Source: Leclercia sp. S52 (lineage in GTDB: Bacteria; Pseudomonadota; Gammaproteobacteria; Enterobacterales; Enterobacteriaceae). Taken from it: a stretch of 64,000 nucleotides of DNA. The notes under the pieces were generated by a model. The model made no database searches and had not been told where the DNA came from. It saw nothing but the letters and a program-made list of their open reading frames with translations. A program made the position numbers and the translations under genes. Below, piece after piece: positions 1-13,350 of this stretch (its first letter is position 1; every line of letters starts with the position of its first letter). The DNA is taken from the NCBI RefSeq assembly GCF_039727615.1, contig NZ_CP152474.1:3596001-3660000 (forward strand), given 5' to 3'.

Positions 1-400
<400 letters not shown>

Positions 401-418
401 CTATGCATAATCACAAAA

Positions 419-1054
419 TCATTCCAGTTGCTGAAGTTCGCCCAGGGGCGTGACGCGCCAGCGGTGCTGGCAGAAGTACAGAAGGGGGTTGTCCTGCTTG
501 CTGTCGCTGTAGCCGCTGTAGAGCCGCAGCGGGGTGCCGATTTTTTTCTCCAGCTGCACCACCTTCTCGTGGCCGAGGCAGCGCATGGTCAGCACCCAGC
601 CACCCCAGGCGCGCCCCATCTGGGTGGCGATCAGGTTGACGCGCGGCAGCCAGGGGGTATCGAAATAGACCTGCTCGACCAGCGACTGCGGCGAACCGGT
701 GATCAGCCAGATGTCGGCATCGTTGGCGTTGAGGTAGTTGGTGAGCCGCTCCTGCACCACCGGGAAGGCGGTGACATGCCCGCGAAACCAGGTGACAAAC
801 TCTTTCTCCAGCTGTCTGAGCCGCGCTTCGCTGTGGCCGAAGGTGCAGCCCCACAGCAGCAGGCTCATCGGCCAGCGGGCGGCGCGGCCTTTAATCAGCA
901 ACGCGCCGCCGATGATGGGGAGCAGGGGTAACACGAGCAGGGCATTCAGGGGCTGTCGGCGCAGCAAATAGCGCATAAAAGTGCCGAACATATCCTGCTG
1001 ATGCAGCGTTCCGTCCAGATCAAAAAAGACTACGCGACGCTCGTGATTGGCCAA
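419..1054 (-). CDS. pgpC: Phosphatidylglycerophosphatase C
   Basis: The 211-residue product matches E. coli PgpC (YfhB), an inner-membrane HAD-superfamily phosphatase that dephosphorylates phosphatidylglycerophosphate to phosphatidylglycerol. The nucleophile motif DLDGTL sits near the N-terminus, a hydrophobic segment rich in Leu/Ile follows at about residues 38-55, and ITGSP supplies the second HAD motif. The start is a TTG at 1054 with AGGAG 6 nt upstream. That ribosome site overlaps the murP stop codon and only 3 nt separate the two genes, so translation is probably coupled to murP. E. coli has no murP here, so the coupling belongs to this lineage. Confidence 0.93.
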   Translation of the reverse strand: MANHERRVVFFDLDGTLHQQDMFGTFMRYLLRRQPLNALLVLPLLPIIGGALLIKGRAARWPMSLLLWGCTFGHSEARLRQLEKEFVTWFRGHVTAFPVVQERLTNYLNANDADIWLITGSPQSLVEQVYFDTPWLPRVNLIATQMGRAWGGWVLTMRCLGHEKVVQLEKKIGTPLRLYSGYSDSKQDNPLLYFCQHRWRVTPLGELQQLE

Positions 1055-1057
1055 ACC

Positions 1058-2410
1058 TTACTCCTCTGGATCGTTGAACCCTAACAGCCAGGTAAACAGG
1101 AACCCGGCGATCACCGCTACCAAATAGCCTAACAGATAGAGCATGACTTTTCCGGTCACGATGGTTAATGCCAGCGGTAATCCGGAAATACCAAAGGTGA
1201 TTACGGTCGCCACTTTCCAGTAACTGATGAGCGCCCCACCAACCGCGCCGCCAAGACAGGCGCCGATAAACGGCTTGCCCAGCGGCAGGGTGACGCCGAA
1301 AATCAGCGGTTCACCGATCCCCAGCAGCCCGACCGGCAGCGCCCCTTTGATCACCTTTTTCAGGCGTTCATTACGGGTTTTCATCAGCACCGCAATCGCC
1401 GCGCCGATCTGCCCCACACCGGCCATCGCCAGAATAGGCAGCAGCGCGTTATAGCCATGCGCCTGCACCAGCTCAACGTGGATCGGCACCAGGCCCTGAT
1501 GTAAGCCGGTTAACACCAGCGGCAGGAAGGTGCCCGAGAGAACCCCACCCACGAGGAATCCCCCGCGATCGATAGCCCAGGAGGCTCCATGGGCGATAGA
1601 TTCGGATATCACGCCACCCAGCGGTTGTAGAGCAATAATCGCCACGCTGCCGGTGATTAAGGTGGTCAGCAGCGGATTGAAGATTAGCTCCAGCGAGCCC
1701 GGCAGGATATTGCGCAGCCGTTTCTCGATCCAGCACATCAACACCACCACCAGCAGCACGGCGATCACCCCACCCCGCCCCGGCTGCAGCGCTTCACCAA
1801 ACAGGGTGATCTGCGCCAGCTGTGGGCTGGAGAGGATCCCCGCCATCACCCCGCCCATTGCCAGCGAGCCGCCAAACACTTTGGCGGTGTTCACCCCCAC
1901 CAGAATGTTCATGATGGCAAAGACCGCGCTGCCGAAAATGCCGAGGATCCCCAGCAGGTTCGGATAGTGGGTCGCGAAGTCGCCGACAATGTCCGGGCGT
2001 TTAAGGATATTGATGATCCCGGTGATCAGCCCCGAGGCAATAAAGGCCGGGATCAGCGGTATGAAGACGTTGGCCAGCTGGCGCAGCGCGTCGCTCATCG
2101 GGGCTTTATATTTGGCCTTCGCCTGCGCTTTGGTGCGCTCGGCATCATCCATCACCGCCCCGCCCATCAGCGAACGCATGGCATCCACCACCTGCGCGGC
2201 CTTGCCGGGGCCGACGATCAGCTGATGCTGCTCCCCCTGCTTCACGTAGCCGCTGACGCCGGGCAGTTTTTTCAGCCGCGCCAGATCAAGCTTGTCATCA
2301 TCCTGAACTTCCACCCGCACCCGCGTCATGCAGTTTTCCAGACGCCGGATATTGTTCTGCCCGCCTATACCCGCAAGGATATCGCTGGCGAGGGCTGCTG
2401 TTTTTTCCAT
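1058..2410 (-). CDS. murP: PTS N-acetylmuramic acid transporter EIIBC MurP
   Basis: This 450-residue protein has an N-terminal EIIB domain, with the phosphorylated cysteine in NCMTRVRVEV at about residue 27, followed by a multi-spanning EIIC domain from about residue 105 to the end. The EIIC carries the GIGEPLIFGV motif typical of glucose-family permeases. MurP imports N-acetylmuramic acid as MurNAc-6-phosphate and relies on EIIA-Glc, since no EIIA is present. The gene lies 10 nt after murQ, which encodes the next enzyme of the pathway, and this context supports MurNAc over other glucose-family substrates. Length is slightly below that of E. coli MurP (about 474 as I recall). Confidence 0.9.
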   Translation of the reverse strand: MEKTAALASDILAGIGGQNNIRRLENCMTRVRVEVQDDDKLDLARLKKLPGVSGYVKQGEQHQLIVGPGKAAQVVDAMRSLMGGAVMDDAERTKAQAKAKYKAPMSDALRQLANVFIPLIPAFIASGLITGIINILKRPDIVGDFATHYPNLLGILGIFGSAVFAIMNILVGVNTAKVFGGSLAMGGVMAGILSSPQLAQITLFGEALQPGRGGVIAVLLVVVLMCWIEKRLRNILPGSLELIFNPLLTTLITGSVAIIALQPLGGVISESIAHGASWAIDRGGFLVGGVLSGTFLPLVLTGLHQGLVPIHVELVQAHGYNALLPILAMAGVGQIGAAIAVLMKTRNERLKKVIKGALPVGLLGIGEPLIFGVTLPLGKPFIGACLGGAVGGALISYWKVATVITFGISGLPLALTIVTGKVMLYLLGYLVAVIAGFLFTWLLGFNDPEE

Positions 2411-2420
2411 GTACGCCTCT

Positions 2421-3314
2421 TTAGTTTTCTAATGCCGCACGTAAGAATCCCTGATGCGCGTCGAGCCTGGCGCGCGCCGCCGCGGCATCCAGCCCGCTTA
2501 AGATCATCAGAATCGCCGGTTTGACGTCATACCCGGTCTGTTTCAATACCTCTTCCGCCTCTTCGCGCGTGGTGCCGGTGGCTTCCACCACCATGCGGCA
2601 GGCCCGGTCGATGAGCTTCACGTTGGTGGCTTTCATGTCCACCATCAGGTTCTGGTAGACCTTGCCGAACTTCACCATCGCACCGGTGGAGATCATGTTC
2701 AGCACCAGCTTTTGCGCGGTGCCGGATTTAAGGCGGGTGGAGCCGGTCAACGCCTCCGGGCCGACAACCGGCGAGATAGCGATAGCAGCGACCTGAGCAA
2801 TCGGTGAGCCCGGATTACAGGAGATCGCCACGGTGGTGCAGCCGGTCTGGTTCGCGTACTCAAGGCCGCCAATCACGTACGGTGTGCGCCCGGAGGCCGC
2901 CAGTCCGACCACCAGATCCTGCGCGGTCAGGTTGAGGGCTTTGAGATCGTCTTCCCCAAGCTGCTTGCTGTCCTCGGCCCCTTCCACCGCCTTCAGCAGC
3001 GCTCCCGGGCCACCGGCAATCAGGCCGATGACCAGGCCATGCGGCACGCCAAAAGTCGGCGGACATTCGGAGGCGTCCAGCACCCCAAGACGCCCGCTGG
3101 TGCCCGCCCCCATGTAGATAATGCGTCCGCCCGCTTTCAGCGCCTCGGCGGCTGCGTCCACGGCTTTCGCCACCTCGGGCAATGTCTCTTTCACTGCCTG
3201 CGCGACCAGCGTATCCTGTTGGTTAAAGCGATTAACCAGCTCAAGCGTGGAGAGCGCGTCGAGATCCAGGGTTTGTGGATTGCGGGATTCTGATACCAGT
3301 GAGCCAAGATTCAT
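2421..3314 (-). CDS. murQ: N-acetylmuramic acid 6-phosphate etherase MurQ
   Basis: MurQ cleaves the D-lactyl ether of MurNAc-6-phosphate to GlcNAc-6-phosphate and lactate in cell-wall sugar recycling. The SIS-domain signatures are clear: [33 protein letters not shown] and [16 protein letters not shown], the last two lining the active site. The product is 297 residues. ATG 3314 is preferred because GAGG lies about 9 nt upstream; an in-frame TTG at 3329 would add only five residues and has no good ribosome site. The sequence is clearly diverged from E. coli MurQ as I remember it, especially at the N-terminus. The gene diverges from yfhH, and the 118-bp gap holds paired palindromes. Confidence 0.93.
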   Translation of the reverse strand: MNLGSLVSESRNPQTLDLDALSTLELVNRFNQQDTLVAQAVKETLPEVAKAVDAAAEALKAGGRIIYMGAGTSGRLGVLDASECPPTFGVPHGLVIGLIAGGPGALLKAVEGAEDSKQLGEDDLKALNLTAQDLVVGLAASGRTPYVIGGLEYANQTGCTTVAISCNPGSPIAQVAAIAISPVVGPEALTGSTRLKSGTAQKLVLNMISTGAMVKFGKVYQNLMVDMKATNVKLIDRACRMVVEATGTTREEAEEVLKQTGYDVKPAILMILSGLDAAAARARLDAHQGFLRAALEN

Positions 3315-3329
3315 TTTTTTGTGCCTCAA

Positions 3330-3342
3330 GAATTTTTAATTC
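3330..3342. promoter_or_regulatory. Candidate operator, palindrome 1
   Basis: GAATTTTTAATTC is a perfect inverted repeat (arms GAATT/AATTC) just upstream of the murQ start. A second copy of the same half-site pattern, GAAT-N5-ATTC, lies 33 bp away by centre, about three helical turns. An AT-rich core with overlapping TATAAT-like hexamers on both strands (3354-3361) lies between them. This is the arrangement expected for a regulator controlling the divergent murQ and yfhH promoters. YfhH binding is an inference. Confidence 0.5.
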
Positions 3343-3362
3343 ATAATAGTCGCATTATAATG

Positions 3363-3375
3363 GAATATAAAATTC
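3363..3375. promoter_or_regulatory. Candidate operator, palindrome 2
   Basis: GAATATAAAATTC shares the GAAT-N5-ATTC arms with the site at 3330-3342. It lies on the yfhH side of the divergent murQ/yfhH control region. The pair could be bridged by a tetrameric RpiR-family protein, but no binding data can be seen from sequence. Confidence 0.45.
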
Positions 3376-3432
3376 ATTCAGGCGAGCAGAATTCGCATTT
3401 GCTGCAGTCATCACATTTCGCCAGGAGTCCTT

Positions 3433-4281
3433 ATGAACTGTTTAATTCGTATCCGCCAGCGATACGCGGGTTTTGCCCAGAGCGATAAGAAGCTGGCGGA
3501 CTTTTTGCTCACCCAGCCCGATCGCGCCCGCCATCTGAGCTCCCAGCAGCTGGCAAGCGAGGCGGGCGTGAGCCAGTCCAGCGTGGTTAAATTCGCGCAA
3601 AAAATTGGCTTTAAAGGCTTCCCGGCGCTGAAGCTGGCGCTGAGCGAAGCCCTGGCCAGCAACCCGAATCCGCAATCCATGCCGGTGCACAACCAGATCC
3701 GCGGCGACGATCCGATGCGTCTGGTAGGTGAAAAGCTGATCAAGGAGAACGTCGCGGCGATGCACGCCACGCTGGACGTCAACAGCGAAGAGAAACTGCT
3801 GGAAAGCGTCGCCATGCTGCACGCGGCGCGGCGGGTGATCCTCACCGGGATCGGCGCTTCAGGGCTGGTAGCGCGTAATTTTGGCTGGAAGCTGAACAAG
3901 ATCGGCCTGATCGCCATTGTCGAACAGGATATGCACGCCCTGCTGGCCACCGTGCAGGCGATGGCGCCTGACGATCTGCTGCTGGCCATCTCCTATACCG
4001 GCGAACGTCGCGAGATTAACCTTGCCGCCGATGAAGCCCTGCGCGTGGGTGGGAAAATCCTGGCAATTACCGGCTTTACCCCCAATGCGCTGCAGCAGCG
4101 GGCCACCCGCTGTCTGTACACCATTGCCGAAGAGCAGGCCACCCGCAGCGCGGCCATCTCCTCCACCAGCGCGCAGATGATGCTGACCGACCTGCTGTTT
4201 ATGGCGCTGGTTCAGCAGGATCTGGAGCGGGCTCCGGAACGCATCCGCCACAGTGAGGCGCTGGTAAAAAAACTGGTTTGA
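3433..4281 (+). CDS. yfhH: RpiR-family transcriptional regulator YfhH
   Basis: The 282-residue protein has an N-terminal RpiR helix-turn-helix (about residues 1-75, SSQQLASEAGVSQSSVVKFA) and a C-terminal SIS sugar-phosphate-binding domain (about 125-260, TGIGASGLVARN). From start to finish, including the ending APERIRHSEALVKKLV, it matches my memory of E. coli YfhH, an orphan regulator at this same chromosomal position. It is clearly more distant from E. coli MurR. ATG 3433 follows CAGGAG. Here it diverges from murQ-murP, so its likely ligand is MurNAc-6-phosphate and its likely targets are murQP and perhaps pgpC. That function is inferred from neighbourhood. Confidence 0.9.
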   Translation: MNCLIRIRQRYAGFAQSDKKLADFLLTQPDRARHLSSQQLASEAGVSQSSVVKFAQKIGFKGFPALKLALSEALASNPNPQSMPVHNQIRGDDPMRLVGEKLIKENVAAMHATLDVNSEEKLLESVAMLHAARRVILTGIGASGLVARNFGWKLNKIGLIAIVEQDMHALLATVQAMAPDDLLLAISYTGERREINLAADEALRVGGKILAITGFTPNALQQRATRCLYTIAEEQATRSAAISSTSAQMMLTDLLFMALVQQDLERAPERIRHSEALVKKLV

Positions 4282-4978
<697 letters not shown>

Positions 4979-4979
<1 letters not shown>

Positions 4980-5710
4980 TACTTGCGGGCTTCCAGCATC
5001 AGACGCTTCATCTCTGCCACCGCCTCTTTCAGACCGCTCATCACCGCGCGACCGATAATCGCATGGCCGATGTTCAGCTCGTGCATCTCCGGGATGGCGG
5101 CAATGGCTTTGACGTTATGGTAGGTCAGGCCGTGGCCGGCATTGACCTTAAGACCCAGACCGGCCGCATAGGTGGCCGCTCTGGCGATGCGATCCAGCTC
5201 TTTTGCCTGAGTGGCTTCGTCTTCGGCATCGGCGTAGCAGCCGGTATGGATCTCGATGAACGGCGCGCCAACGTCGGCGGCGGCTTTGATCTGCGCTTCA
5301 TCGGCATCGATAAACAGCGACACCAGGATCCCGGCATCGGCCAGGCGTTTGCAGGCGTCACGCATCTTATCGAGCTGACCGGCCACGTCCAGCCCGCCCT
5401 CGGTGGTCACTTCCTGACGCTTTTCCGGCACCAGGCAGCAGAAGTGCGGTTTGGTCTCGACAGCGATCGCCAGCATCTCTTCGGTGACGGCCATCTCCAG
5501 ATTCATGCGGGTGTCCAGGGTCTGGCGCAGGATGCGAACGTCGCGATCGGTGATGTGGCGGCGATCTTCGCGCAGGTGCACGGTAATACCATCGGCCCCC
5601 GCCTGCTCGGCGATAAATGCCGCCTGAACCGGATCCGGATATGCCGTGCCGCGTGCGTTACGCAGGGTGGCAATGTGGTCAATGTTGATGCCTAACAGTA
5701 ATTCAGCCAT
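4979..5710 (-). CDS. pdxJ: Pyridoxine 5'-phosphate synthase PdxJ
   Basis: PdxJ condenses 1-deoxy-D-xylulose 5-phosphate with 3-amino-2-oxopropyl phosphate to make pyridoxine 5'-phosphate, the ring-closing step of vitamin B6 synthesis. The 243-residue TIM-barrel protein begins [21 protein letters not shown] and carries HLREDRRHI, the active-site glutamate region, and [11 protein letters not shown]. Its length equals that of E. coli PdxJ. It sits 31 nt after recO and overlaps acpS by one base. Confidence 0.97.
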
Positions 5711-5741
5711 GACAATCCTCGGATTTCTTTTGTTCTGTGGT

Positions 5742-6449
5742 CTAACGTTTCGGCATAAACTGCCGGAATAATTCGCGGCTCTTTAAAGGCTTGCCACCAA
5801 GATACGGCTTGAGCGCAATGCGGGTAAAGCGTTTTGCCGCCCGCAGGGTGCTGACGTCGGGAAACTCACGCTCCGCCAGCGCCCGCAGATCCCGTCCGGT
5901 GAAGGTGCTGTTGTCGATGACAACGCTGGCAATAAAGCCCTTCTCTTCACGATAGCGGTAGGTCATGGTGTCTTCGACCGGATCGCCGCTGCCCGCACAG
6001 TGCAGAAAATCGACGCCGTATCCCAGATGGCCGAGCAGCGCCAGCTCAAAGCGACGCAGCGCCGGTTCCGGCGAGCCGGTTGCGCCCGCCAGCGCCTGCA
6101 GACAGTGCAGATAGTCGAAAAAGAGTTCAGAGAAGCGGGTCTCATGTTCAAGAACGCGCGTGATCAGCTCGTTCACATACAGACCGCTGTACAGCGTAAT
6201 ACCAGAGAGGGGGAGCGCCAGAGAGACGGCTTCAGCACTGCGCAGGGTTTTCACTTCCCCACGCCCGCTAAAGCGTACCAGCAAAGGTGTAAAGGGTTGC
6301 AGAGCGCCCTTCAGGTTAGAACGTTTGGAACGTGCGCCTTTGGCAACAAGGCGCACGCGGCCTGACTCTTCCGTGAAGACGTCCAGCATCAGGCTGGTTT
6401 CGCTCCACGGACGGCTGTGAAGGACAAAGGCACGCTGCCATCCATCCAC
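5742..6449 (-). CDS. recO: DNA repair protein RecO
   Basis: RecO works with RecF and RecR to load RecA onto SSB-coated single-stranded DNA in gap repair. The 235-residue product has the N-terminal OB fold ([20 protein letters not shown], then [14 protein letters not shown]) and the helical C-terminal half. It ends at RQFMPKR, about seven residues shorter than the E. coli protein as I recall it; that tail is not conserved in the family, so function should be intact. It starts 11 nt after the era stop. Confidence 0.96.
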   Translation of the reverse strand: MDGWQRAFVLHSRPWSETSLMLDVFTEESGRVRLVAKGARSKRSNLKGALQPFTPLLVRFSGRGEVKTLRSAEAVSLALPLSGITLYSGLYVNELITRVLEHETRFSELFFDYLHCLQALAGATGSPEPALRRFELALLGHLGYGVDFLHCAGSGDPVEDTMTYRYREEKGFIASVVIDNSTFTGRDLRALAEREFPDVSTLRAAKRFTRIALKPYLGGKPLKSRELFRQFMPKR

Positions 6450-6460
6450 GTTGTTTTGAC

Positions 6461-8193
<1,733 letters not shown>

Positions 8194-8221
8194 TCAGAAG
8201 AGATTTATCACCTAAATAATT

Positions 8222-8251
8222 CACGTAGCCTCTAATTAAAGAGACTACGTG
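8222..8251 (-). terminator. Hairpin downstream of lepB
   Basis: Arms at 8222-8233 and 8240-8251 form a 12-bp stem (CACGTAG core with one G-U pair) 16 nt past the lepB stop, followed on the minus strand by an AT-rich but imperfect T tract. It could act as a terminator or as a 3' end stabiliser between lepB and the rnc promoter region. A smaller stem lies at 8173-8191. Confidence 0.5.
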
Positions 8252-8266
8252 CTCATTTATCAGGAA

Positions 8267-9241
8267 TTAATGGATGCCGCCAATACGATTTAAGCGTACG
8301 CCGGTCGGCCATTCGCCTTCCTGTTTCTCAAAGCTCATCCAGATGGTGGTCGCTTTACCGACCAGATTCGCTTCCGGCACAAAGCCCCAGTAACGGCTGT
8401 CCGCGCTGTTGTCGCGGTTATCACCCATCATGAAGTAGTGTCCCGGCGGCACAATCCAGGTCGCCAGCTGCTGCCCCTGCTGCTGATAGTACATCCCCAG
8501 CTGATCCTGAGCGATGGAGACGGTCAGGATACGGTGCGTCACATCACCCAGCGTCTCTTTACGCTCGTTCAGACGAATACCGTTCTCTTTGGTCTCGCCT
8601 TTCGGCAGCTGGAAGAATCCGCTGGTGGCTTCGCCGCCGTTACGACGGGCAAACGTCTGCACAAAGTCGCTTGGCTCAACGCCGGAGTAAGTGACCGCCA
8701 GCGCGCTTCCGCAAGCCGTACCGGAACTGCAGCCAGGCTGAACCGTCACCTCTTTGGAGACCGGATTATAAGTGACCTTATCGCCCGGCACGCCCACGGT
8801 GCGTTTGATGTAATCCAGACGCGGATCGTCCGGATATTTAAACACCACGATATCGCCACGTTTCGGATGACCTGTTTCGATCAGCGTTTTCTGGTAGATC
8901 GGATCTTTAATGCCGTAGGCAAACTTCTCCACCAGAATAAAATCACCGATCAGCAGCGTTGGCATCATCGAACCGGATGGGATCTGGAAAGGTTCATAGA
9001 TAAATGAACGCACCACCAGCACAATCGCCAGCACCGGAAAGACCGAAGCGCCCGTTTCCAGCCAGCCCGGCTTAGGGCTGACTTTTTTCAGGGTTTTTGG
9101 ATCTAACTGGTCGCCCGTGGCCGCCTGTGCGGCGGCCTGACGTTCGCGACGTTTCGGGGCAAAGATAAACTTATCCAGACACCACAACAGCCCCGTCACC
9201 AGGGTGGCAATCACCAGGATCAGGGCAAACATGTTCGCCAT
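8267..9241 (-). CDS. lepB: Signal peptidase I LepB
   Basis: LepB cleaves signal peptides from exported proteins at the periplasmic face of the inner membrane. The 324-residue protein has two N-terminal membrane segments (about residues 4-22 and 63-79), then the catalytic serine in PSGSMMPTL (Ser91) and the catalytic lysine in YIKRTVGVPGDKV (Lys146). The late GDNRDNSADSR box is also present. It follows lepA by 17 nt, the usual lepA-lepB operon. Confidence 0.98.
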   Translation of the reverse strand: MANMFALILVIATLVTGLLWCLDKFIFAPKRRERQAAAQAATGDQLDPKTLKKVSPKPGWLETGASVFPVLAIVLVVRSFIYEPFQIPSGSMMPTLLIGDFILVEKFAYGIKDPIYQKTLIETGHPKRGDIVVFKYPDDPRLDYIKRTVGVPGDKVTYNPVSKEVTVQPGCSSGTACGSALAVTYSGVEPSDFVQTFARRNGGEATSGFFQLPKGETKENGIRLNERKETLGDVTHRILTVSIAQDQLGMYYQQQGQQLATWIVPPGHYFMMGDNRDNSADSRYWGFVPEANLVGKATTIWMSFEKQEGEWPTGVRLNRIGGIH

Positions 9242-9258
9242 GCCAACTCCTTAAAGGA

Positions 9259-11058
<1,800 letters not shown>

Positions 11059-11229
11059 ATAGTTAAATAATTATGCCTTACGAATTCCTGGAGGCCGCTG
11101 TTCTTAGCCTGACGTTTTTCAGTGCGAAAACGCAGCATTCTACACTACATCTCCGTAACCGGGAAATGCTCTTCCAGCAAGCTTAGCGTGAAGATTCAGC
11201 GTTTTCTTTTATGAGATGTAAATAAAGCA

Positions 11230-11253
11230 AAGCCCGGTGATATCACCGGGCTT
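11230..11253 (-). terminator. Hairpin at the 3' end of rseC
   Basis: A perfect palindrome (AAGCCCGGTGAT and its complement) overlaps the rseC stop codon and is followed on the minus strand by TTTGCTTTATTT. It probably ends the rpoE-rseABC transcript before lepA. The T tract is broken by G and C, so read-through is possible. Confidence 0.65.
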
Positions 11254-11719
11254 CAGAAGAGAGCATTTCGACGCGAAGCTCATCGGGGGGCAGTCCAACG
11301 CTGAGGATAACGGGCTGCCACTCTTCGCGTACGGCAAGCCTCGATGAAAAGCCGCGGGCCAGTAAAAAGCCACCCACGCCACCCAGGGCTGCGCCGCACA
11401 TCGCGGCCAGATCGGTGCCGAACAGCACCTGGAATACGCCGCCCAGGGCAAACAGCCCCACCAGCGGGGAGAGATAGACCAGCATCGCCGAGCCCAGCAG
11501 GCTGCCTTCGGCGATCCCTAACTCGACTTTTTGTCCTGCCACCAGCGGCTCTGCGCTGGGTACGCTGATGGTGTGCGACGTCTGCGGCCCGAGTTTGTTA
11601 AGCACCCGGCTTCCGCAACCGGCGCGGGAGGCGCAGCTGTTGCAGGAGGCTTTAACGTCACAGTTCACCAGCGCAACGCCCTCCTGCCATGAAACGACAG
11701 TAGCCCACTCTTTGATCAT
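11243..11719 (-). CDS. rseC: Sigma-E factor regulatory protein RseC
   Basis: The 158-residue protein has an N-terminal cysteine-rich segment (CNSCASRAGCGSRVL, about residues 27-41) and two membrane segments at about 75-95 and 105-122, the layout of RseC/MucC proteins. RseC is an inner-membrane modulator of sigma-E and is linked to redox functions such as SoxR reduction. Its start overlaps the rseB stop by 4 nt. The stop codon lies within the terminator palindrome. Confidence 0.95.
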   Translation of the reverse strand: MIKEWATVVSWQEGVALVNCDVKASCNSCASRAGCGSRVLNKLGPQTSHTISVPSAEPLVAGQKVELGIAEGSLLGSAMLVYLSPLVGLFALGGVFQVLFGTDLAAMCGAALGGVGGFLLARGFSSRLAVREEWQPVILSVGLPPDELRVEMLSSEAR

Positions 11720-12669
11720 TGTCCGGCCCTGAATTTAATGCTGTCTGCGATGCGTTTAGCCGTTTGCGGCGGCAGTTCGCCGACGATGGTAATCTCGGCG
11801 TTATCACGCACGGTGGTACTGACGGTGCGGCGTCCGGTGCGCAGCATCTGATCGGCACTCACCGGCGTTGCCCGGTTAATGTTAACCGAGAAGCTGAACA
11901 AGCCGTCAGAGTAAAGACGGGACTCGACCGGGGTATCAATCGTCGGCAGCTGACGTCGGCTGCTGGAGACTTCGCTAAAGCCCTGCGGGATCCAGTTTGG
12001 TGCCCAGTTGAAGCTGACAGGATCGCCGGCCGGGACGGAGAGCAGCGGCGGCAGGCTGGCTTTTGCCAGATTCTGCATGCTGTTGCCGACCTGATCGTCA
12101 ATGGTAAAGGAGATCACCCGGAACTGTTCCAGCGTCTCGCCATCACGATCCAGCAGATCGACCCGCATCGGCAGCTTGGTCTCCGCATCCATCCAGACGA
12201 TATAGCTGTAACGCGTCCCGTCTCGTGCGACAACGCGCAGCACTTCACACAGCCGGTCAGCGATACGGGTACGCCCTACGGAGATAAAGTCGTAGTAAGG
12301 TGCCAGCCGTTTGAAGTCGGTATAGATGAGCGAAGGCAGCGAATCAACGATGTAATCGCCGTTCAGCGTAAAGGGTTCGAGACCCGGCTCAAAATAGCTG
12401 ATTTCGTTGCCACGCTGCACGACTTCGCGGCGCGGACCATCCATCTGCAAAAGCTGGGCAAGCGGCTGTTTATCAAGACGGGCATGGCGATAGCGTAACG
12501 ACTCTACACCCTGCTTATTGATACTGATAAAAGCCAGCTCGTAGTTGAGTGACTGGCTGGCCTGGTTCATTTGCTGTAACAACGCCCCGGACGATACATC
12601 AGCCGAGGCGTTGACAGTGAACAACAGGCTACCCGCCATCAGAGACATGGCGCACCAAAGTTGCTTCAT
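11716..12669 (-). CDS. rseB: Sigma-E regulatory protein RseB
   Basis: RseB is a periplasmic protein that binds RseA and blocks DegS cleavage until lipopolysaccharide signals release it. The 317-residue product has a Sec signal peptide (MKQLWCAMSLMAGSLLFTVN, cleavage likely after ASA at about residue 23). The MucB/RseB LolA-like N-terminal and smaller C-terminal domains follow. It overlaps rseA by one base and rseC by four, so the operon is tightly coupled. Confidence 0.96.
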   Translation of the reverse strand: MKQLWCAMSLMAGSLLFTVNASADVSSGALLQQMNQASQSLNYELAFISINKQGVESLRYRHARLDKQPLAQLLQMDGPRREVVQRGNEISYFEPGLEPFTLNGDYIVDSLPSLIYTDFKRLAPYYDFISVGRTRIADRLCEVLRVVARDGTRYSYIVWMDAETKLPMRVDLLDRDGETLEQFRVISFTIDDQVGNSMQNLAKASLPPLLSVPAGDPVSFNWAPNWIPQGFSEVSSSRRQLPTIDTPVESRLYSDGLFSFSVNINRATPVSADQMLRTGRRTVSTTVRDNAEITIVGELPPQTAKRIADSIKFRAGQ

Positions 12670-13319
12670 TACTGCGATTGCGTTCCTAAAGTTTGGTTTC
12701 CGGGCACTTGCACAGCAGCCTGCTGGGTTTGCGCCTGCTCAAACTGAAGCTGTTCGGAATGCAGACGACGCTGCAATTCGTAGTCCTGCAACATCGCATT
12801 AATACGACGGCGTTGCTCTTGTACCTGCTGCTGCTGACCGGCGCCTGCCGATGCATCAGAAGGAATACCCAGGCTTACCGGGCTGGCTTTGCCCATCATC
12901 GGCAGCGTATTGAACACTGGCGCTTCAGGTTGCTGGCTCACTTCAGATTGGGTGTTATAGTGCTGGACGCCAACAATAACTGCAAGCGATACGCAAGCAG
13001 CGACGCCCATTTGCGTCAGTTGACTCGCCCAAGGGCGCACTTTGTTCCAGAAAGGCATCTTCTGCCACAGGTGCGGTGCCGGTTGGGCTTCAGGAATCAG
13101 CGGAGTGGCCTGAGAAACAGGTTCATTCTCGATGGCAGCCATTACGCGAGATGAGATATCAAAATGGAGGAGCTCGCCGGTATCGCCGCGCATGGTATCG
13201 CGGATGAGATGATAACTCTCCCAGGTTTTTTGCATCTCAGGAGAGCGAGAGAGCTCATTGAGCATCTCACTGTCCAGCGTTTCACCATCCATTAAAGCGG
13301 AAAGTTGTTCTTTCTGCAT
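12669..13319 (-). CDS. rseA: Anti-sigma-E factor RseA
   Basis: RseA is a single-pass inner-membrane protein that holds sigma-E inactive until DegS and RseP cleave it. The 216-residue protein has the cytoplasmic sigma-binding domain (MQKEQLSALMDGETLDSEML to about residue 90), a membrane segment around residues 101-117 (MGVAACVSLAVIVGV) and a periplasmic Gln-rich tail (residues 160-205) that binds RseB. It follows rpoE by 31 nt. Confidence 0.97.
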   Translation of the reverse strand: MQKEQLSALMDGETLDSEMLNELSRSPEMQKTWESYHLIRDTMRGDTGELLHFDISSRVMAAIENEPVSQATPLIPEAQPAPHLWQKMPFWNKVRPWASQLTQMGVAACVSLAVIVGVQHYNTQSEVSQQPEAPVFNTLPMMGKASPVSLGIPSDASAGAGQQQQVQEQRRRINAMLQDYELQRRLHSEQLQFEQAQTQQAAVQVPGNQTLGTQSQ

Positions 13320-13350
13320 GCCTAATACCTTTTCCAGTATCCCGCTATCG

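Noticed and set aside
3433..4281. Calling the regulator beside murQ MurR
   Set aside because: Neighbourhood alone suggests MurR, but the protein sequence follows E. coli YfhH throughout, including its C-terminus, so it is named yfhH.
5742..6449. RecO C-terminal truncation as loss of function
   Set aside because: Only about seven poorly conserved terminal residues are missing compared with E. coli, so the protein should be functional.
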